From positions 806,001 to 870,000 of the forward strand of contig JAWNGF010000005.1 of assembly GCA_037039685.1 (NCBI GenBank): a DNA stretch of 64,000 bases, read 5' to 3'. Source of the DNA: Ceratobasidium sp. AG-K (Eukaryota; Basidiomycota; Agaricomycetes; Cantharellales; Ceratobasidiaceae). A model generated the notes under the pieces. The model was not told the DNA's origin. It worked only from the letters and a program-made list of their open reading frames with translations, and made no database searches. The translations under genes and the position numbers were made by a program. This document shows positions 16,864 through 29,762 of the stretch, piece after piece; within the stretch, counting starts at the first letter, position 1, and the number at the start of each line of letters is the position of its first letter.

Positions 16864-17557
16864 AGTTTTATAGAGATGCCGCGTCAACCGAGTAGAAAGG
16901 TGGGGGCAAAGAGGTATGCAAGGTTGACTCCGTCCCTATATACTGCAAGCACACTTCGATCTTCTATTCCTGGTCTGGTGGGAACACGATCCGAAATCAA
17001 ATTGAAAGTAGTGCTCATCAGCACAGCCAAGGCAGGGCACGAGGTCGCCTATTTTATATATGTATACATTTTGAAAAATACGTTAATTTTACGAACTACA
17101 TGCGCGCGTGGGGAAACCGCTCGGTCACAAAGACAAAGGACTGTAGGCACGGTGAGAAGAACAAGAGACCACCCGGAGGTTTTTACAGAGGAGGGAGAGG
17201 CTGGACGGGCCCGAAGGCGGTACAGAAACGAGAATAAAGTAAACTACGGCAAGAGGCAGGCTTGAGCGGCACGAGGTCGCCTATATCGCCCGGTATCAAT
17301 ACCCCGCGGTAGCTGTATAACAGTTGGTTTATAGTTTAGGTAATCGAAGAGTCGTGAGGCTCAGTGCACTCGAGTACCGCCCGTCGATTATTGCATGGAT
17401 GCTGTGCGTGACCATATCCATAGTAACCTCAGTACAGCTTGAACATCTCACCCCACATAATAGTCATCTGTTGCCCTAACTGCGCATCAAAGGGTGCGAG
17501 TATTATACAGTCGAGCTAAGCTACACTCTTCATGCCCCTGGCCCAATCACGGTAACC
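16864..17557. other. Intergenic between TPR-CHAT and antiporter genes
   Basis: About 690 bp: 5' flank of the CHAT gene and 3' flank of the antiporter, both on the minus strand. It contains a duplicated phrase, GCACGAGGTCGCCTAT, at about 17038-17053 and 17269-17284. No gene recognised. Confidence 0.45.
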
Positions 17558-19045
17558 TCAGTTAGTGCGAAATCCCCATGGTCCCCCAACAACCCAACCC
17601 GCAACCCGAGTTTGGAGTAATCTCCCCACTCCGATCGGCCCAACCAACGTACTCAGGATAACCGCCCAAGTCCCGACCCCAAACGCTTCTTCGCTAACCA
17701 ATTCCTCCGCCTGGGCAATATTCATAATCAAAAGTCCAATCTCACCACGCGTGACCAATGCTAGTCCCACAAAAAGGCCAGCTGGCCAGGACGGAGTACC
17801 AAGCTGGGATGAAGAGTTGGTGCGTCTTTCTATTATTGACCAAGCCGGTAACCAAACTCCCGCAGCGACTTTGGCGACAACCATTAGGGCAGAATAAAGA
17901 ATTCCTCTCCATGCCGTGGTAGCCGAAAACAGAGAACGAACCGGGATAGCAGCACCGATGCTTGCGAAGAAGAAGGGAGCTAAAATGTGATTCTGGACGG
18001 GCGCGATGCCCTCGAACGAGTGGTGGGGGGACCAGGTGTCCGAGTCGACGTGCAGTCGGAGGTGCTTCCAACTATGGCTCATGAGGCTGCCCGCGCAAAA
18101 GGCGCCAATGAGCATGGATGAGCCAACATAGTGTGCAATTGTGACGTATGCAGCAACCACGGCGACGAAAAGGAGCAGTGAAATGTTGGTGTACTGGTAC
18201 ACCCATTTACTGCGAGGCGAGGCGGTGCTGAAGCGGGTTGAGAAAAATCTGACGACAATGGGGAAAATATATTTGGCTAGGATGGTGGTAACCGCAAGCA
18301 TGACGGTGGAGGAAACGATGGGGCGGGCGATGACCCATCCTGAGATGTGCGACCCCGAGTCTGTTGGCCCAAGATTGGATACGACGCTGCTAATGACCAA
18401 TCCAATGATATCGTCGAGCAAAGCCGCACCCACCAGGATGGTTCCTGCTCGTGTCTCGCCAAGGCTCCTTTGCGCTTTTGATGAAGCCGAATCGGCGCTA
18501 TGACCCAGATCGGTATCCCCGCGGGGCTGGTTCGAGGGGACCGGAAATTTGAAGCCTGCCATGATTGCAAAGGTCGTTCCCAACGAGGTTGCGCTCAGTG
18601 CTGCACCAACAACAAACGACTCCAAGGTGCCATAGCCGTAGCCAAAATGGAGAGCTAGCATGCTGAGTCCAATAGGAAGTACTATGCCGGAAAAGGCGAC
18701 CAATATACAGATGCATAGGTTTCGCCTTTCACTGAGAATATCTAGCCGGGCATCGAGTCCACCTTCGACGATAAGGAGAATTAATCCCCAGTATCCGATC
18801 GTTCCCATTGTCGTCTGCATGTCGAACGGAAGAATGTTGCCAAGTGGGACGGCGTAGACTGCGCCCAGAATGAGCTGTCCAACGAGACCTGCTCCAAACA
18901 AGAACTGAAAAACGCCATGGACAACATTTAGGAGATAGGGAAACGACCCAACGACCAGGAGGGTGATAGCGGTAGGTTCATGAAAAGGCAATGCGTAGTC
19001 GTTGTCGTTCTGGCCATTACTCTCGGAGGGCGCGCTCAACGCCAT
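17558..19045 (-). CDS. Na+/H+ antiporter, CPA family (sodium/hydrogen exchanger fold)
   Basis: Single-exon 495-residue membrane protein starting MALSAPSESNGQNDND. About 12 hydrophobic segments run the length of the protein. The early motif QLILGAVYAVPLG and GLILLIVEGGLDARLD match the conserved N-terminal region of the exchanger family. VGAALLDDIIGLVISSVV, about residues 205-222, contains the paired Asp residues that bind the ion in the Kef/NhaA/NapA-like (CPA2) branch. VGLALVTRGEIGLLIMNIAQ near the C-terminus is the conserved RGE-type segment. It likely exchanges Na+ or K+ for H+ across the plasma, vacuolar or endosomal membrane. Absence of introns is unusual among its neighbours. The start is the first ATG, 12 residues or more before the hydrophilic-to-TM transition. 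Confidence 0.88.
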   Translation of the reverse strand: MALSAPSESNGQNDNDYALPFHEPTAITLLVVGSFPYLLNVVHGVFQFLFGAGLVGQLILGAVYAVPLGNILPFDMQTTMGTIGYWGLILLIVEGGLDARLDILSERRNLCICILVAFSGIVLPIGLSMLALHFGYGYGTLESFVVGAALSATSLGTTFAIMAGFKFPVPSNQPRGDTDLGHSADSASSKAQRSLGETRAGTILVGAALLDDIIGLVISSVVSNLGPTDSGSHISGWVIARPIVSSTVMLAVTTILAKYIFPIVVRFFSTRFSTASPRSKWVYQYTNISLLLFVAVVAAYVTIAHYVGSSMLIGAFCAGSLMSHSWKHLRLHVDSDTWSPHHSFEGIAPVQNHILAPFFFASIGAAIPVRSLFSATTAWRGILYSALMVVAKVAAGVWLPAWSIIERRTNSSSQLGTPSWPAGLFVGLALVTRGEIGLLIMNIAQAEELVSEEAFGVGTWAVILSTLVGPIGVGRLLQTRVAGWVVGGPWGFRTN

Positions 19046-20233
19046 ATTGGTGGGCCGTCGTGACAGAGACCTGAGTGGGACGCTGTGGTGGTCAAACCCT
19101 TCATTTTATCCGGCGGTAAGCGCCCGGCCAAATCATAAACTTGGCTTCAACGTCACCGCCAAGAACCCAGTGCCGGCTTGGACGCAAGCATTCCCCACAC
19201 ACCAAGTCGTGTTGGGTCCATCTGGTTTACCAGTATGACTCGGACTCCCCAAGATTATTGAAATCAACAAAACGGCGTTACCGAGCGGAGTTTATGATTA
19301 GTACATCCTCCCGTGTTGGTGACGTTCGGGGCGCTCTTTTGGAGAAATTCTTGAGTCCAAGCGCCCCTAGAAATCTCCCGATAAATAATACAACCCGAAC
19401 ATGATATAATTGTACGAGTCTGGGCGACCAGGCGACCTTCAACACTCTGTTAGCTGTAAACTGGGTAGCCACGTAGAAGCATTACTCGCCAATCACTAGC
19501 ACGATTGTAGTCTCTCGGGTAATCACGAGCCGACCGAAGCAGCTATTGTTGAAGCATCGATTTCACACAACAACGTCGCTTTAGGTCAGTAGACGCCCAG
19601 AGCTACGCTCACCTGTCTCAATTGCGATATCCTACTATGCTCACATCCGAAGCATCCTCGTTCCTTACCCTAAGTGCGCAGCACTTACCCGTAACCCACC
19701 TCGACTTCGCGGAACCTGTTACCATCCGGGGAGATGATTATCACCTTCGTGATATGCACGAACCATGATCAGGTGAGAAGCTAAATTTAATAACGAGCCC
19801 AAAAAGCAATTTTTGGAAGACACAAGCCAATCAGAACTTACGTGCTGTAGCTCCCATAGGTCCAAATTTAGCTGTTGCGTCGATCCTTGATGTCTCGAAC
19901 CATCAATATAAGCCAGCTGACTTCAATGGAATTTTCCCTCTTCGCCTGGGCAATCTGCTGTCCAACCACTGCGCCGTCATTCAGTACGCGACAATATGTG
20001 GGTGTCTCCGGGATCTCACGTCAAGAGTAATTTGGAAAGTTCCGCCAATCATACTATAGGCAACGAGTGTTCTGGGTGGAATTAGTATCAGCCTGAATAG
20101 ACTTCTCACCGCAATCGCTGCTGGGCGGACGGCTTGCATGCGACGAAAATCACGAGCCAGGTAGTATAAAACCTTGAGCCTCATTATTGGTGGACGCATC
20201 ACTCTCAAGGACGCATCAGTCAACTGACTTACT
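19046..20233. other. Divergent promoter region, antiporter and glucoamylase
   Basis: About 1.2 kb between two divergently transcribed genes, so it should hold both promoters. A TATA box lies 64 bp before the glucoamylase ATG. No additional gene is supported. Confidence 0.55.
20165..20170 (+). promoter_or_regulatory. TATA box of glucoamylase gene
   Basis: TATAAA, 64 bp upstream of the glucoamylase ATG (20234), in the expected window for a highly expressed secreted enzyme. Confidence 0.6.
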
Positions 20234-22730
<2,497 letters not shown>

Positions 22731-23491
22731 AGCTCAACACTGGTTGGGCCTGCGTGTGGTTCGAATGTCTTAATTGATATCTATTCCACAGAATAAATAC
22801 CGTTTCAAGTGCCCCAGTTCATTGATTCGGACCGATTCGACGTTTTGAAGATATGCCCTCAGTAACGGCACGCATACGGTGATAAATCGATTCAACGCTA
22901 TGACTGTGTAAGGAAGTGACGTATATATGTCAGTGGTGGTCATACAACCACACCACATGAGACGGGCGTGAGAGATATTACTAAGTTAATAACTTATTTT
23001 TAGATCTCTGCATTCGGTTTCGCAACATCTCGGGGGCGTCCAACAGAATGCACATGGCACGGAAATCATGTGAGTAACATACCTCCCGTCGATGGAAGAA
23101 ATAGAGTATCATATGGTGATTCGGTCATGGTAGCAGGGCAAAGCAAAAATGACTGCTGCCACGAGCCCTGTAGCAGCGCGCATTCCAGTTCTCCCCAAGT
23201 GAAACACTCTCCTTGCATTTCAATTTGGGCATATGTAAGCCGGGACAGATGTCAGAAATCGAGGCCTAGATGAAAGGGTGCAGCAGCAAAATATAATTAT
23301 TTGAATTAGTATGTCACCTCCGACGATCATATCATGTAGACGCTAGTATAAAGAGTGCCTTGTTGAAGTAAGAACACCCCTTCCTCCCCTCAGACATCCC
23401 CGGGGCCGCGTTGGGCCTGCCATTCTTTTCTTTCTTGACACACGCCTCCTAGTCACTCGCTCCTTAGCCTCTACTGTCGTTACCCCTCACT
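22731..23491. other. Intergenic region
   Basis: About 760 bp between glucoamylase and ceramidase genes. It should contain the ceramidase promoter. No gene recognised. Confidence 0.5.
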
Positions 23492-24630
23492 ATGCATGAG
23501 CACTTGATTCGTGATTTAGCCGCCGCCCATCGGTCCGGGCAGAAAACATATGGTTTTTGGGGAAATCATACTGCAACCATCGATTGGTGCGAGGTAGGAG
23601 TACGTTTTCCCTCTTCGCTCCTACTCGACGCTCACCATATTATTCTATTAGGACAACTACACGCACACTCAGTACATCGCCGAATGGTACAACACCATTT
23701 CGAACATCCCATTTATCGCCCTCGGTCTATATGGCGCCTACTTTGCCCTGACAGAAATCCCAGGCGCGATGCACCGATGGCGATTCGCCGCTCCCCACTT
23801 TGGTATCGCCTGCGTCGGCCTCGGCTCTTTCATCTTCCACGCGACGCTCAACTGGTACGCCCAAGTGCTGCTCGACGAAATGCCAATGATCTACGTCTCG
23901 AGCATGGTCCTCTATCTCGTGTTTGCGCCCACGGACGGCTCAGGGCCTTTGAGTCTGAAACTAGGGATTGCCGCCGTGCCGCTGACTATCACGCTTTTCT
24001 AGTGAGTTCCTGCATGTGGGGTCAATTCAAATCAATAACTGAGTGGCCCAAAGCTTAAACTTGCCGTACCCCGCGATTCATCAACTCTGCTTTGCGCTCA
24101 TCATGCTTGCTATTACCTATCGCCTGACCACGCTCCTCCGGGACCCCAAACTCGATCCGGACACGGTTTACGACGCCAAGTACTACATTATCACCGGAGT
24201 ATTGATGTTCCTGTTGGCGTTTGGGATTTGGAATATCGACAACGCGTTCTGTGACGTCTGGACCAAAATCCGGAGCCAGTTTTGGCGGGACGTTGCGGGG
24301 CCGAGTTTTGAAACCTCTAGTCCCTTGGCTGCTGTGATAGGCGCCGTGACTCAGGGACACGCGTGGTGGCACTTGTTGACTGGACTTGGATGCGCAAGGA
24401 TTGCTGCTGGAGCAAGCTGTAAGTTGAAACCTTTATGTGTGATTCATGGGGTTTACTCACGCGACGGCTTAGACTTGATGCTCAGCACGGCACACCCAGA
24501 CATGTTCGTCCTAGACCACCCGTTACTCGGAGCGATCCCCTGTGTTCGGAGGTCCCCAGAGTTCCAAAAAGCAGAATCAGAAGAACACCCAATGGGTGTC
24601 CGAATAGTCATCACCGTACAAGAGTTTTGA
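23492..24630 (+). CDS. Alkaline ceramidase
   Basis: Integral ER/Golgi membrane hydrolase that cleaves (phyto/dihydro)ceramide to sphingoid base and fatty acid (YPC1/YDC1/ACER family). Four exons: MHEHLIRDL...YGFWGNHTATIDWCE | DNYTHTQYIAEWYNTISNIPF... LTITLF | Y-LNLPYPAIHQLCF... ARIAAGAS | Y-LMLSTAHPDMF.... The joins restore the diagnostic N-terminal GFWG..T..IDWCEDNY signature, the TM-region His in GSFIFHATLNWYAQVLDE-type motif (LGSFIFHATLNWYAQVLLDE, about 23820-23880), and the C-terminal zinc-ligand pair in QGHAWWHLL (about 24355-24380). Multiple TM segments are evident. The C-terminal tail after the last TM is hydrophilic. Length after splicing (about 300 aa) fits the family. Confidence 0.93.
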
Positions 24631-25082
24631 TTCCCCTTGGGATCTGCCAGTCATTCGCCATAGATTTCATTTTTTATGCTCGTACACTACAGTCGTTCAT
24701 TGGGACTACTTATATGGATGTATACTAGAGTAGCTTATAGGCATTGTTAATATATATTACCAGTATTCTATCACGCATATAGCCGTTCGCCTAGTGGTCG
24801 CCTGTCCACCGGCTGGCAGAGCGATAAAGTTCATCACGTGCTGTTTTGAGCAGCTGGGCGCTTGGTCTCAAACTGGGCGATCACACTCGGCAAACACGCA
24901 GCACCAACTCTCCACCGCAGCTCAGTTGTCTGGGCAAATCAAGTCGCCCAAGTAGAGTAATTTTTGGCGTATACCACACGACCTTGTAATACTATTTGGA
25001 GGCTCTCCCAACTAGCGCTCCCCGACTCCCATCGGATACGCCCTCACGACCGGACGAAACTCGATACCAACGACGATTCAAG
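24631..25082. other. Intergenic region
   Basis: About 450 bp, 3' flank of ceramidase and 5' flank of the SNARE gene. No gene recognised. Confidence 0.5.
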
Positions 25083-25945
25083 ATGTCGCTCTCTCATTTA
25101 ACTGCCGTATCAGCTCAAACTTTACAACAAACTCTCGAACTCCAAAGGTTTTCCACGCTTCCCGGTTCGCCTGCCCCTCCTGCCTCACTCGTTGGTCAAA
25201 TCACGCGGAACATGGGATCACTCCGAGCGGGGATATTAGAGATGGAGGAGAACGCTAAAGGGAGGGATGAAGTGAGGCCATTACGGGAGCAGTGGGAGAG
25301 GATGAGGAAGATGGTTGAAGAGCAGGTTAGCATCGAGAGGTGAGTACACATGTTTTACGCCATCAGGTGTTGACCTGATTGGGTTAACTAGTCTTCCACC
25401 TGTCCGCGAGCCCACTCCCCCTTTGCTACCGACTACGTCTCCGAAGAGGAGAACATCGTCCGAAGAAGGGGTTTATCGGCCATACAAGGACGAACCTGCC
25501 CCGTATGACGGAAACGAGCCTACACACGATGAGATGATATTACAACAGCGGCAAATGATGGATGGTAAGATTATCCTCATTTTTTTCAATTAGACACTCA
25601 TAGTAAAATCGCGCGACTTTCCAGAGCAAGACACCCATCTCGACCGACTATCCCATTCTATTCGTAACCAGCACGACATTTCATTACAAATCAACGACGA
25701 GCTCGAGGTTCACACTGGTCTCTTGGAGTCGCTTGATCACGAGCTTGATACGACTGGAGATCGGCTCTCTCGCGCTAGGCGACGCTTGGACCATGTTGCA
25801 CGCGGCGCGAAAGATAACGGTAAGGAACTCGGTATATCTTTACCTCAAGCATGACCTAATTATTTCTTGATATTCAGGCTCTGCGGTTGCGATCGGGGTG
25901 CTTATATTTGTCCTGTTAATCTTGATCGTCGTATTCAAGACATAA
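25083..25945 (+). CDS. Qc-SNARE, syntaxin-8/Syn8-like
   Basis: Tail-anchored vesicle-fusion protein, likely endosomal. Starts MSLSHLTAVSAQTLQQTLEL. Exon 1 ends at 25339 and splices to LPPVREPTPPLLPTTSPKRR; a further intron after QQRQMMD leads to EQDTHLDRLSHSIRNQHDIS. The SNARE heptad region LDRLSHSIRNQHDI..QINDELEVHTGLLESLDHELD carries the zero-layer Gln context of Qc-SNAREs, and the last exon is the membrane anchor GSAVAIGVLIFVLLILIVVF followed by KT and TAA (25943-25945). The helical N-terminal part and Pro-rich linker match the layout of Syn8-type proteins. An upstream frame from 24996 is open, but its sequence is not conserved-looking. Confidence 0.85.
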
Positions 25946-26087
25946 CCTATAACGAGGATATCGGACAAGAGAGTTGTGCTTTGCGTTGTATGTATTATAT
26001 ATGTTTTCTCGCATGTTTATCGAAGAAGTTCATCGCTCAGCTGTCATTTTAAAAGAGTAATTGAATGGTCTGCCAATAAACAATAAT

Positions 26088-27358
26088 TTACTGGACCATT
26101 TTCCAATTTCCCCTTTCACCACTCTGTCGAAAAGAATGAGATTTACATCAAAGTTGCGGTTGATCGAACAGCATTCGAAACTTACCGGGTTTATCCAAGT
26201 ATCTCTCCTCGACCTCATCCTCGGGCCGACCGTCTTGTACCACTCCCACGCAAATCGCATAACCTCACCATCTGCACCAAACGGACTGGGGATCTCGGAA
26301 TACCCAGGGCGAGCGGTGGGATGGCGCACATATACTGCCGAGCATGTGTTGAAAGCAGGCTCGATATACGCAGGGATGAAGAGATGAGGCGAGGCATAGG
26401 CGGGAAGTGAAAAGGAAGTGCCGCGGTGGTTGATTACGGTTGCTTTTGTGTCGGGGTCGATAAAAGGTTTCGGTACGTCCTCGAGGGCGGAGCGAGGTTT
26501 CTTGGCTGGCGAGGTGGGTGCTGTGGTGGGACTCGAAGCTTGGGGTTCTGCGTTGGAAGTAGGTTCGCTCTCGCCCTCGGAGGTGGCCTCGACTCCTGAG
26601 GTAGACTCGGCAGGTTTGGACGCATCGGCGGCCTTGGCTTCCGGTTCCTCCTCCACAGGGGTCTTCACTATCCTGAGCATGTCGATTGCATCTGGATCGA
26701 CAGACACCATATCTCCCGGGTTGAGTAGTACGTTCGGGTTCGATTGCTAACAAATTAATCCCCGTCAAACCACCAAGTAAGATACACACCTTTTGCCCAT
26801 TCAACATGACCTTGCCATGCACAATCAACTGTCTCGCCTGATACGCACTCGTCGCAAAACAGCACCTAAACACGAATACGTCCAATCGTCGCTCGACCTC
26901 GACCAGCATTAAACTCGTCACGGGCGTAGGCAAGTCCCTAGTTCGTGGGTTTGGCCGTTTCCTCCCGGCATAATCCTGGATCACACTAGTCTTTGATGTT
27001 GATGTTCGAGTGCTAGGCAAGCCTTGGGGTAGGAACCAACGCTGGAACCGTTTCTCTGCGATCCAGTCTCCGTGGTAAGCTCGAATGAATCGTTTGGCTG
27101 CCCAGCGCTGTTGGAAGAGGGTTTTGGAGGATTTTGTAAATTTGACGCCTGCGGTTCCAGGCCCCAGCGAACGGTTCCAGATTGACCACAGGTTGATGGC
27201 TTTCCAGCTCTGAGAAATATGTCAAAGGGGATAGGTGCAAATTTGACGGGGACAAGATAAATAATATAATTAGAGGTGAAACTGGTATGGTTAATGTAAG
27301 TCGCCCGTACCATCCGAGGGAGGCTGCGAGCCAAGTTGAAGATATTGGCATCCCTCAT
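26088..27358 (-). CDS. NAM9: Mitochondrial small ribosomal subunit protein uS4m (Nam9-like)
   Basis: Exon 1 (27358-about 27311) encodes MRDANIFNLARSLPRM. It splices to SWKAINLWSIWNRSLGPG..., then KRFIRAYHGDWIAEKRFQRWFLP, then the S4 RNA-binding domain (LVEVERRLDVFVFRCCFATS and AYQARQLIVHGKVMLNGQK, about 26900-26795). After a short intron comes NPNVLLNPGDMVSVDPDAID, an acidic/Ser-Thr-rich fungal insertion (about 26680-26480), and the C-terminal domain (LFIPAYIEPAFNTCSAVYVR... EIPSPFGADGEVMRFAWEWY). A final small exon gives SGERGNWKMVQ and TAA at 26090-26088. uS4m nucleates the mitoribosomal small subunit. It is convergent with the SNARE gene, leaving about 140 bp between stop codons. Confidence 0.9.
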
Positions 27359-27717
27359 GGCTCGCCTTGCGAGTTGCACTGGGATCGGGTGGTAAGGATA
27401 AAGTAAAGATCAGGCAGGGTCACGTGCTCGACGATCGCTGTGATTGGGCCATTATCGGACAAACACGCGATGACCGCACACCTCTCATTCTTACAAGTGG
27501 CTATAGCCTTGTTCATGGTATCAGTAATACAGCGATTATCTCCTCACGGTGACATGAAACAATTCGCAAGGCGTATCCCCAACGAATCAAACCTTGATCA
27601 CGCAGCAATCCAAAGTTCTCAACGAGCGATACATTTACATTGGTTTATTCGTTATGATACATTCGCAGACGATTCTCCAGCTTGGACCCCGCTCGGCGGA
27701 GTATAAACACGAGCCAT
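27359..27717. other. Short intergenic gap
   Basis: About 360 bp, uS4m promoter and 3' flank of the metallothionein-like gene. Nothing else seen. Confidence 0.5.
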
Positions 27718-28009
27718 TTACTTGGGGTTGTGCTTGGGGCAGTTGTCACACTTGCAGCTGGCGTCGCTAAGGAATGATGCGGTCAGCGTGACGAAGACTG
27801 ACGGTGCTAATGTTAGCTTACCAGTTGCAGTTCTCCTATCGACATCAAGACGATCAAGAGAGAGTTAGTAACGTGAAGGAGTGGACCGTGTCGCTTCAGA
27901 CACCACTTACGCCGCAATAGTTAACGAGCTCGACGTTCTGCAAAGCAAAACAGTTTTAAAACACGGTCCCAACGAGCAATTGGGCGACGAATCGACTCAC
28001 AGACAGCAT
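27718..28009 (-). CDS. Metallothionein-like Cys-rich peptide, copy A (32 aa, four exons)
   Basis: Four tiny exons joined by GT-AG introns: 28009-28001 (MLS), 27937-27911 (NVELVNYCG), 27835-27822 (ENCN plus two bases) and 27766-27718 (completing a Cys, then DASCKCDNCPKHNPK, stop). The 32-residue product has six Cys in C-x3-C-x-C-x3-C-x-C-x2-C spacing, as expected of a small metal-thiolate peptide that buffers Cu(I), Zn or Cd in the cytosol. A TATA box lies about 85 bp upstream. Exon sizes 9/27/14/49 nt match the copy at 33756 (9/27/14/46), so the two genes are paralogues. No single frame reveals the gene, and the metallothionein call rests on composition and spacing. Confidence 0.75.
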
Positions 28010-29762
28010 GGTGAATTCGAGTAAATAAGTAGTTAAGAGTTGGCAATGTATGAGTGGATTGCGCTGAGGTCGATACGAGGCACTTTTGCGGGTTTATATA
28101 GCTCGTCAAGCCGAGGATATAGCCAGCCCCACAACTCCTGTCTCCGAAATGCCTCGCGGTCCTTTGGGCGCACAGGGGTGGTGTCGGATGAGATCCGCCG
28201 ATTGTCTAGCCAATGAGAGGCGTTACTCCACCACGCCTGTGTTTGACTGAATTGGTGAAATATGCTCACCTGACTGCCTGGAGCGCGCTGTGGCCGGCCG
28301 AGGCGCAATGCTTCCGTGACGTGCATATGCTAGCTATTGCATAATAGGTTATCCCAGTCCCAAGCTTGCTCTGAAATTGCAATGGAAATCCTCTCCTGTT
28401 GTTGGTGACGATCTGCGTGCTTGTGATAACGTACGAGACGCGATCAAAAGACAGTTCACAGCGAGGAGCGAGCAGGATTAGGTTAGAGATTGTCCATCCC
28501 GTGACTCGATGTCCACAGTGTTGGGCGCAAATAGCGGAGATTGAACAGCGCGATATTGCCTCGGGTACGGATCGAGTATGGCCCGCACCACCAAGGACAT
28601 GACATCAAACGGTGAAAGCACAAGTTACCGCCGTAAACCATGGAATCAATTGTCGTCTGTGTGCTCGGCCGATAACAAGGTCGGATATGGAATTGTGCCG
28701 AAGGTACGTTTTGTGATCTGGAGCGCGATATGAAGAAGAAGGACTTCGCGACGAAGGGGTGTTAGCAGAGATAAGGGGCAGCAACAAGAGCGATGCTCAC
28801 TGATGTCCCAAGGATACGAAACGTGTTGACCAAATAACGAGGTTAGGGCAAGGGGATAGACGATGTATCCATAAAATTGGGTTCAACAGCCCACTAAATG
28901 TGAAGCGATGCACCGTTGGGGGCTGACGTAGAGCGTATGTGGATCCGTGGCATGCGAAATGAGATGCAACGTACCATGCAAGTTAGGCCCGATGCAACGC
29001 GATCCCATCTCGGGTCCGACCATGCGTCGACGGCCACTCCGTAGGACAACTTGTTAGACTCGCCCCCGAAATAAGAGATGGATATATGTTGATTAATTGA
29101 AGGTTACAAGTGCACCGTTTCGAGCAAGCCGGTCGTCACTATCATGACGGTCACGGTCACGACTGGCTGAAGAGCGCGTGGGCAAGCAAAGGTGCCGCTC
29201 CGTACTATATATAACGAACATGTTAGTAAGGGGACCGCTTTGTCTACGTCTTATGATCCTATGTCCAAAAAACTAAGCGCGTGGGTGGGCTGGTGGTGGG
29301 AGGGAGCAGACTCGACCCATCGAGAAGGCAATATATCACTGCGAGTTGACGCGATAAGGGTTTTCGTGGAGAGGGGGGGGAGAGAAGGGCACAGAGCCCG
29401 AGGGTATCGAAAGAATTGCGTGCTGGCAACCGATAGGTGCGCATATAGCGTATATACACGTCTTGGATCGAACAGAGTGGCGTATGACTGCGGAGGTACT
29501 CACCTCGATGGTCCTCAACCTCGCAGTCACAAGACACAGGTGCCGACAAACTTGGGATAAAGAAACATTATTAGGGAAATCCAGAATAAATCATTAAAAA
29601 AAATTCCGCCGCGATTCAGCCAAGGCTACGAGATCCGGAACCGCGCTAGACAGATATGAATGTTCGAAGTTTGAAAGTTTTTGAGCGGAGGAAGTTGAAG
29701 AACGTCACGTGCCCCTAGGCAGTCTCCCGGCGCTTGGACAAGTTTTCTCCACAAACATCTCG
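28010..29762. other. Intergenic, 1.75 kb
   Basis: Upstream region shared by the divergent metallothionein-like copy A and the helicase gene. Several short frames occur, but none shows domains, repeats or good splicing. No gene recognised. Confidence 0.45.
28094..28100 (-). promoter_or_regulatory. TATA box of metallothionein-like copy A
   Basis: TATATAA on the minus strand, about 85 bp before the ATG at 28009, nearly the same distance as in copy B. Confidence 0.55.

Noticed and set aside
29192..29560. 122-codon plus-strand frame in the gap before the helicase
   Set aside because: Composition is random-looking, overlapped by minus-strand frames, with no homology or splice evidence.
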